Positions 60,313-64,000 of a stretch of DNA of 64,000 nucleotides are shown here, piece after piece. The DNA is taken from assembly GCF_024662215.1 (NCBI RefSeq), contig NZ_CP096115.1, positions 682,001 to 746,000 on the forward strand, written 5' to 3'. The notes beneath the pieces were generated by a model that was given only the letters and a program-made list of their open reading frames with translations, was not told the origin of the DNA and searched no databases. Each line of letters starts with the position of its first letter. The stretch's first letter is position 1. Position numbers and translations under genes: made by a program. Origin of the DNA: Methanoplanus endosymbiosus (GTDB lineage Archaea > Halobacteriota > Methanomicrobia > Methanomicrobiales > Methanomicrobiaceae).

Positions 60313-63300
60313 ATGTCTTGTTTAACTAAACTAAACCTGATAATAATTATGCCATCTTCCGAGGATATTTTAAAGGAAAAATTTGGCCACAGTGAATTTC
60401 TGCCATTTCAGGAGAAAATAATTGATGATATATTAAATGGCAGGGACACACTTGGTATTTTAGCCACAGGCAGCGGCAAATCAATATGCTATCAATTGCC
60501 GGCACTGCTTCTCGATGGCATTACACTTGTTATTTCACCACTTAAAGCACTGATGAAAGATCAGGTTGACAACCTGAAGATAAACGGAATCCCGGTTGCG
60601 ACAATAAACAGCTCAAATTATGAAAAACATGATGAGATCAGGAGAAGAGCGGAAAATAATGAGATAAAGATCCTCTTTGTCTCACCCGAAAGGGTGACAA
60701 CTGACAATTTTATTCTGTTTCTGAAGAGACTGAAGATATCACTGATTGCAGTTGATGAGGCACACTGCATCTCAATGTGGGGGCATAATTTCAGGCCGGA
60801 ATACCGGGAAATCCGGGTATTAAGAGATGCCTTTTTGGATGTTCCTGTGGTGGCACTGACTGCAACAGCAATTCCGGAAGTGCGAAAAGACATTATACAG
60901 CAGCTGGAATTGAGAGATCCACATGTCTATGTGGGAAGTTTTAACCGGAAAAATCTGTTTTACTATATAAAAGAGAAGAAGAAGGCTAAGGAACAGATTT
61001 TGCAGTATTTAAATGAAAATCCCGCCGCCTGTGGAATTATATACTGCCTTTCAAGAAAAACAACAGAAGAGATTGCCGGATTTCTTCAGAATAACGGTTT
61101 TAATGCAAAACCATTCCATGCAAACCTACCGGAGGATATTAAGCAGGAGACACAGGAAGATTTCCTCTATGGAAAAACTCCGGTCATCTGCTCAACTGTC
61201 GCATTCGGAATGGGAGTTGATAAGCCGGACATACGGTTTGTCATTCATTACGATCCTCCAAAAGATCTGGAGTCATATTACCAGGAGACAGGACGTGCAG
61301 GGCGTGACCGGGAAAACAGCGACTGTATCTTCTTTTATTCACCTGGTGATTTCTCAAAGATAAGAAATATGGTCTATGAGAATAATTCCGGAAATTCGGG
61401 GCATAGATCGGTTGCCATGAAGAGAATTAATGATCTCATCAATTTCTGTGAAACCTCGTGCTGCCGGAGAAAATATCTCCTCAGTTATTTTGGAGAGGAG
61501 TATGACGAAGAACCATGCCCCGGATGTGACAACTGCATAAACAGATCTGAAAAAATAAACGGCAGGGCAGTTGCAAATCTGGTATATAACTGCCTGCGGG
61601 AGATGAGAGGTAAATCATCAGCCGGACAGATTGCAGATGTTCTCAGAGGGTCAAAGAGTAAGGACATTCTGAAATTCGGTCGTGACCGCCTTAACTCCTA
61701 TAACAAAGGTCTTGCTTATGGAAAAGATGAGCTTAAGAGTTATATCTATCAGCTGGTATCGCAGGGATATTTTGAATGGACTGATGATAAATATCTGCTT
61801 TTAAGCATATGCGAAAAGAGCCGGACAATTGAGGACGAAGATACTGAAATATTCCTCAGAAAACCAAATAACAGGTATATACCAACACTTCAGGCAATGT
61901 CTGAAAAGAGAAGTGAGATCAGTTATGACACGGAACTTCTTGATAACCTGAAAGGACTGACAGAGAAAATATCCACTGAAATGAGGGTAATTTCATTCAA
62001 TATCTGCCCGGCAGTAGCACTTAAAAATATGGCGGCAACTCTGCCAAAGACCAGAGATGAACTATACAGAATAGGCGGTTTCAGTAAAAACAGGGTGGAT
62101 GAGTTTGGAGATCTGTACCTAAAAGAGATAGCGGAATATTGCAGAACAAAAGACAATTCTGCATCTTCCGGTGAGAATAATAGCGGGAATGACGATAAAA
62201 TCAGTAATAATTTAGATTCTGAGATCATCAGTGATAATACAGGTTTCAAAACCACCGCCAATCCCGAAATTTCCGGCATAGATTCTCAGCCGGAAAATAT
62301 CACATCTATATCCTCAGCAGATGCAGAAAGAGCAGCAGATTGTCCTCCAAAAAATTGCGGGGAAGTGATTTCCGGAAATTGCAGCATGAATACGCCGGAA
62401 GGAAAGGACCGGAATTACTCTTTAAAAGACGATACTGATTCACCACAGAGGGATGATTCAGACAGAATAACATATGAATTTTCAGAAACAGGAGAACACT
62501 GGATTAATGATTACCTCAGTAAGTATGAGCCAAAACTGCTAAAGATACATAAAAATGTATCAGATACGCTTGAACTTTTAAGAAAAGGTTATGACATCCC
62601 GGCAATTATATTAATCACAGGTTTTGAAAAAGAAACCATACTGGCCCATATAATCCCGCTCATAATATCAGGCAACCATAACATTCCGGATAATCAGAGA
62701 GATGAATTTAATTCGCCTTTCTTCCCGGAAATCTCAGAGATAATGATTGATGCCCTTTATTCAGGTACTGAACCTGAAGAACTGAATTATGAACTCTCAT
62801 TATACACACTTCCGGATTATTATAGCACTATAATCACCATTGCCGGCAGGATCAATGGTGAAAATTTCCGGGTGAAGAATAATGATAATCACCAGACATT
62901 CCGGAATATCAATTACAGATATAATATATCAAATCTCCGCTCAGCACTTTATCCTGGAGTGACAGGGGATTTTGATGTCAATTCATACCAGTCCCTCAAA
63001 TATAACGGTAAAAAGGCATTTATAAAGCAGCTTACAAAATCCGGGTCAGATAATACGATTGCAGTTCTCAGAGAAATTTTTCATGCCGAGGATAACATCC
63101 GGATAAAACTGATGATAATAAGAGGTCTTAACAATATGTACTCTCCGGAGAACAGAGAATTTCTTGAGAGGTGCATATCCGAAGAAAAAGATTCAAAGGT
63201 CATCAGTTATTCATTTTCAGCACTGGCAAATAATGATCCGGAGACGGTCAGAAGTAAAATAATGGAATATGCTGCAATTCCTGAGATTAAAAAGGATGTG

Positions 63301-63894
63301 ATCTATTTTATGGGGGGCTGTTCTGACACAGATACTTTAAGGTACCTCATAGAAAAACTCTCCTCATCAGACGAGACGGAGGTCAGTTCTGCCATAAAAG
63401 CACTTGGCAGAAGAAAGAACAGGTCTGCAATAAAAAGTCTTGTAAAAATTTCAGGCAGAGATGAACGAACAGATGGTGAAATAATATCTGCACTGGGAAA
63501 TATCGGCAGTGATACATCAGCTGAATTCATTGAAAGATATCTTGACAGTCAGGATGAAAATCTTAAAGGGAGAGCAATTGAAGCACTGATAAGTATTGAC
63601 AGAAGAAAAATTCATGAATATATTGAACGTTACAGTGAGAATGAATCCGAAATTATCAGAAAAGCAGTTGCATATGCCGCATACGGAATTTCATCCCCGG
63701 AATTATGCCCGTTATTTCTCCGGTACGCATATGACCCTTCTCCGGCAATCCGTGCCCTTGCTGCTGAATGGATGGGAAAGACCTGTTATATATTAATGGC
63801 AGATGCAGTCAGTGATCTGATGAAAGATGAATCAGTTCCTGTAAAAAGAAAGGCACTCAGTGCTTACATGGAATATTATTACAGGTACTGCTGA
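60313..63894 (+). CDS. recQ: RecQ-family DNA helicase with HRDC and C-terminal HEAT repeats
   Basis: Helicase domain 1 has Walker A ATGSGKS (residues 51-57), motif Ia SPLKALMKDQ and DEAH box AVDEAHCISMWGH (about 147). Domain 2 has CGIIYCLSRKTTEEIAGFL, ATVAFGMGVDKPDIRFVIH-type motif V and QETGRAGRD motif VI. The RecQ zinc site follows (CETSCCRRKYLL near 380 and CPGCDNC near 397), then an RQC-like winged helix, HRDC (about 560-620), an acidic linker (about 625-725), a helicase-tail HTH (about 745-790) and about 300 residues of HEAT-like helical repeats (about 890-1190). Bacterial RecQ is about 600 residues; the HEAT tail is unusual. An in-frame ATG at 60349 is an equally good start. Confidence 0.88.
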   Translation: MSCLTKLNLIIIMPSSEDILKEKFGHSEFLPFQEKIIDDILNGRDTLGILATGSGKSICYQLPALLLDGITLVISPLKALMKDQVDNLKINGIPVATINSSNYEKHDEIRRRAENNEIKILFVSPERVTTDNFILFLKRLKISLIAVDEAHCISMWGHNFRPEYREIRVLRDAFLDVPVVALTATAIPEVRKDIIQQLELRDPHVYVGSFNRKNLFYYIKEKKKAKEQILQYLNENPAACGIIYCLSRKTTEEIAGFLQNNGFNAKPFHANLPEDIKQETQEDFLYGKTPVICSTVAFGMGVDKPDIRFVIHYDPPKDLESYYQETGRAGRDRENSDCIFFYSPGDFSKIRNMVYENNSGNSGHRSVAMKRINDLINFCETSCCRRKYLLSYFGEEYDEEPCPGCDNCINRSEKINGRAVANLVYNCLREMRGKSSAGQIADVLRGSKSKDILKFGRDRLNSYNKGLAYGKDELKSYIYQLVSQGYFEWTDDKYLLLSICEKSRTIEDEDTEIFLRKPNNRYIPTLQAMSEKRSEISYDTELLDNLKGLTEKISTEMRVISFNICPAVALKNMAATLPKTRDELYRIGGFSKNRVDEFGDLYLKEIAEYCRTKDNSASSGENNSGNDDKISNNLDSEIISDNTGFKTTANPEISGIDSQPENITSISSADAERAADCPPKNCGEVISGNCSMNTPEGKDRNYSLKDDTDSPQRDDSDRITYEFSETGEHWINDYLSKYEPKLLKIHKNVSDTLELLRKGYDIPAIILITGFEKETILAHIIPLIISGNHNIPDNQRDEFNSPFFPEISEIMIDALYSGTEPEELNYELSLYTLPDYYSTIITIAGRINGENFRVKNNDNHQTFRNINYRYNISNLRSALYPGVTGDFDVNSYQSLKYNGKKAFIKQLTKSGSDNTIAVLREIFHAEDNIRIKLMIIRGLNNMYSPENREFLERCISEEKDSKVISYSFSALANNDPETVRSKIMEYAAIPEIKKDVIYFMGGCSDTDTLRYLIEKLSSSDETEVSSAIKALGRRKNRSAIKSLVKISGRDERTDGEIISALGNIGSDTSAEFIERYLDSQDENLKGRAIEALISIDRRKIHEYIERYSENESEIIRKAVAYAAYGISSPELCPLFLRYAYDPSPAIRALAAEWMGKTCYILMADAVSDLMKDESVPVKRKALSAYMEYYYRYC

Positions 63895-64000
63895 AAAACT
63901 GAATTTAAAGCGTGTATGTAGTTTAAGGTGATCTCTTAGGATATCATTCACGGAATTTCTGAAACTGTCAGGGAGAATTTAGCCGTCATAAATAAAGACT

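Overview
The window looks like a chromosome segment of a methanogenic archaeon, most likely of the order Methanomicrobiales (Methanoplanus/Methanolacinia-like). This is inferred from gene content: a stand-alone siroheme sulfite-reductase-like protein, an Isf-type iron-sulfur flavoprotein, a PUA-PAPS-reductase fusion, archaeal histidine kinases with an HDxLNQL phosphoacceptor box, RND transporters of the archaeal HAE3 type, and secreted proteins with PKD, cohesin-like and dockerin-like domains. TATA-like A/T boxes close to starts, T-tract ends and a mixture of Shine-Dalgarno and apparently leaderless starts also fit an archaeon. I see no rRNA, tRNA, CRISPR array or intact insertion sequence.

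Layout. 1-1.8 kb: remnants of a defence locus on the minus strand (start of BrxB/DUF1788, RhuM N-terminus, a Fic/RecG-type winged-helix tail with 12-bp repeats, DUF1016 N-terminus), joined by short start/stop overlaps. 2-11.3 kb: housekeeping and redox genes (iron-sulfur flavoprotein, LemA + DUF2207, HIT protein, CDF metal exporter with a NifX-like tail, PAPS-reductase-like protein overlapping hisH, MerR-type regulator, ABM-domain membrane protein). 11.3-14.5 kb: a 7TM histidine kinase and the small sulfite-reductase-like protein. 14.6-24.7 kb: secreted and envelope genes on the minus strand (two dockerin proteins, one with two predicted seven-bladed propellers; two COG1361 S-layer-type proteins; a membrane polyferredoxin). 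25-37.8 kb: two RND transporters, a TrmB regulator, an acetyltransferase, a BaiN-type flavoprotein, Amt, an AEC carrier and small proteins. 38-45 kb: a secreted subtilase and a 1.5-kilo-residue beta-helix protein, both with dockerin modules. 45-49 kb: M24 peptidase and UPF0182 membrane protein. 49.4-59.7 kb: a signalling cluster in which two PAS sensors lack a kinase ATPase domain and sit with a receiver protein, a RecA-fold protein without a P-loop, and one complete MASE3 histidine kinase. 59.9-63.9 kb: a small conserved protein and a RecQ helicase with a HEAT-repeat tail.

How genes may work together. Four exported proteins share the same paired EF-hand dockerin, and three of them carry a cohesin-like domain as well, which suggests a calcium-dependent surface assembly. 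The polyferredoxin and two COG1361 proteins form a probable envelope redox operon. Several regulators and transporters have perfect inverted repeats next to a TATA-like box or start codon.

Dispersed repeats are a feature of this window: a pair of MITE-like elements (about 9.2 and 20.0 kb), a 57-bp two-hairpin element (32.6 and 57.4 kb), a 262-bp heptamer array (20.2 kb) and related 12-bp coding repeats (1.0 and 23.3 kb). The strongest candidates for something undescribed are the kinase-less sensor cluster, the double-propeller and cis cohesin-dockerin proteins, and these repeat families.
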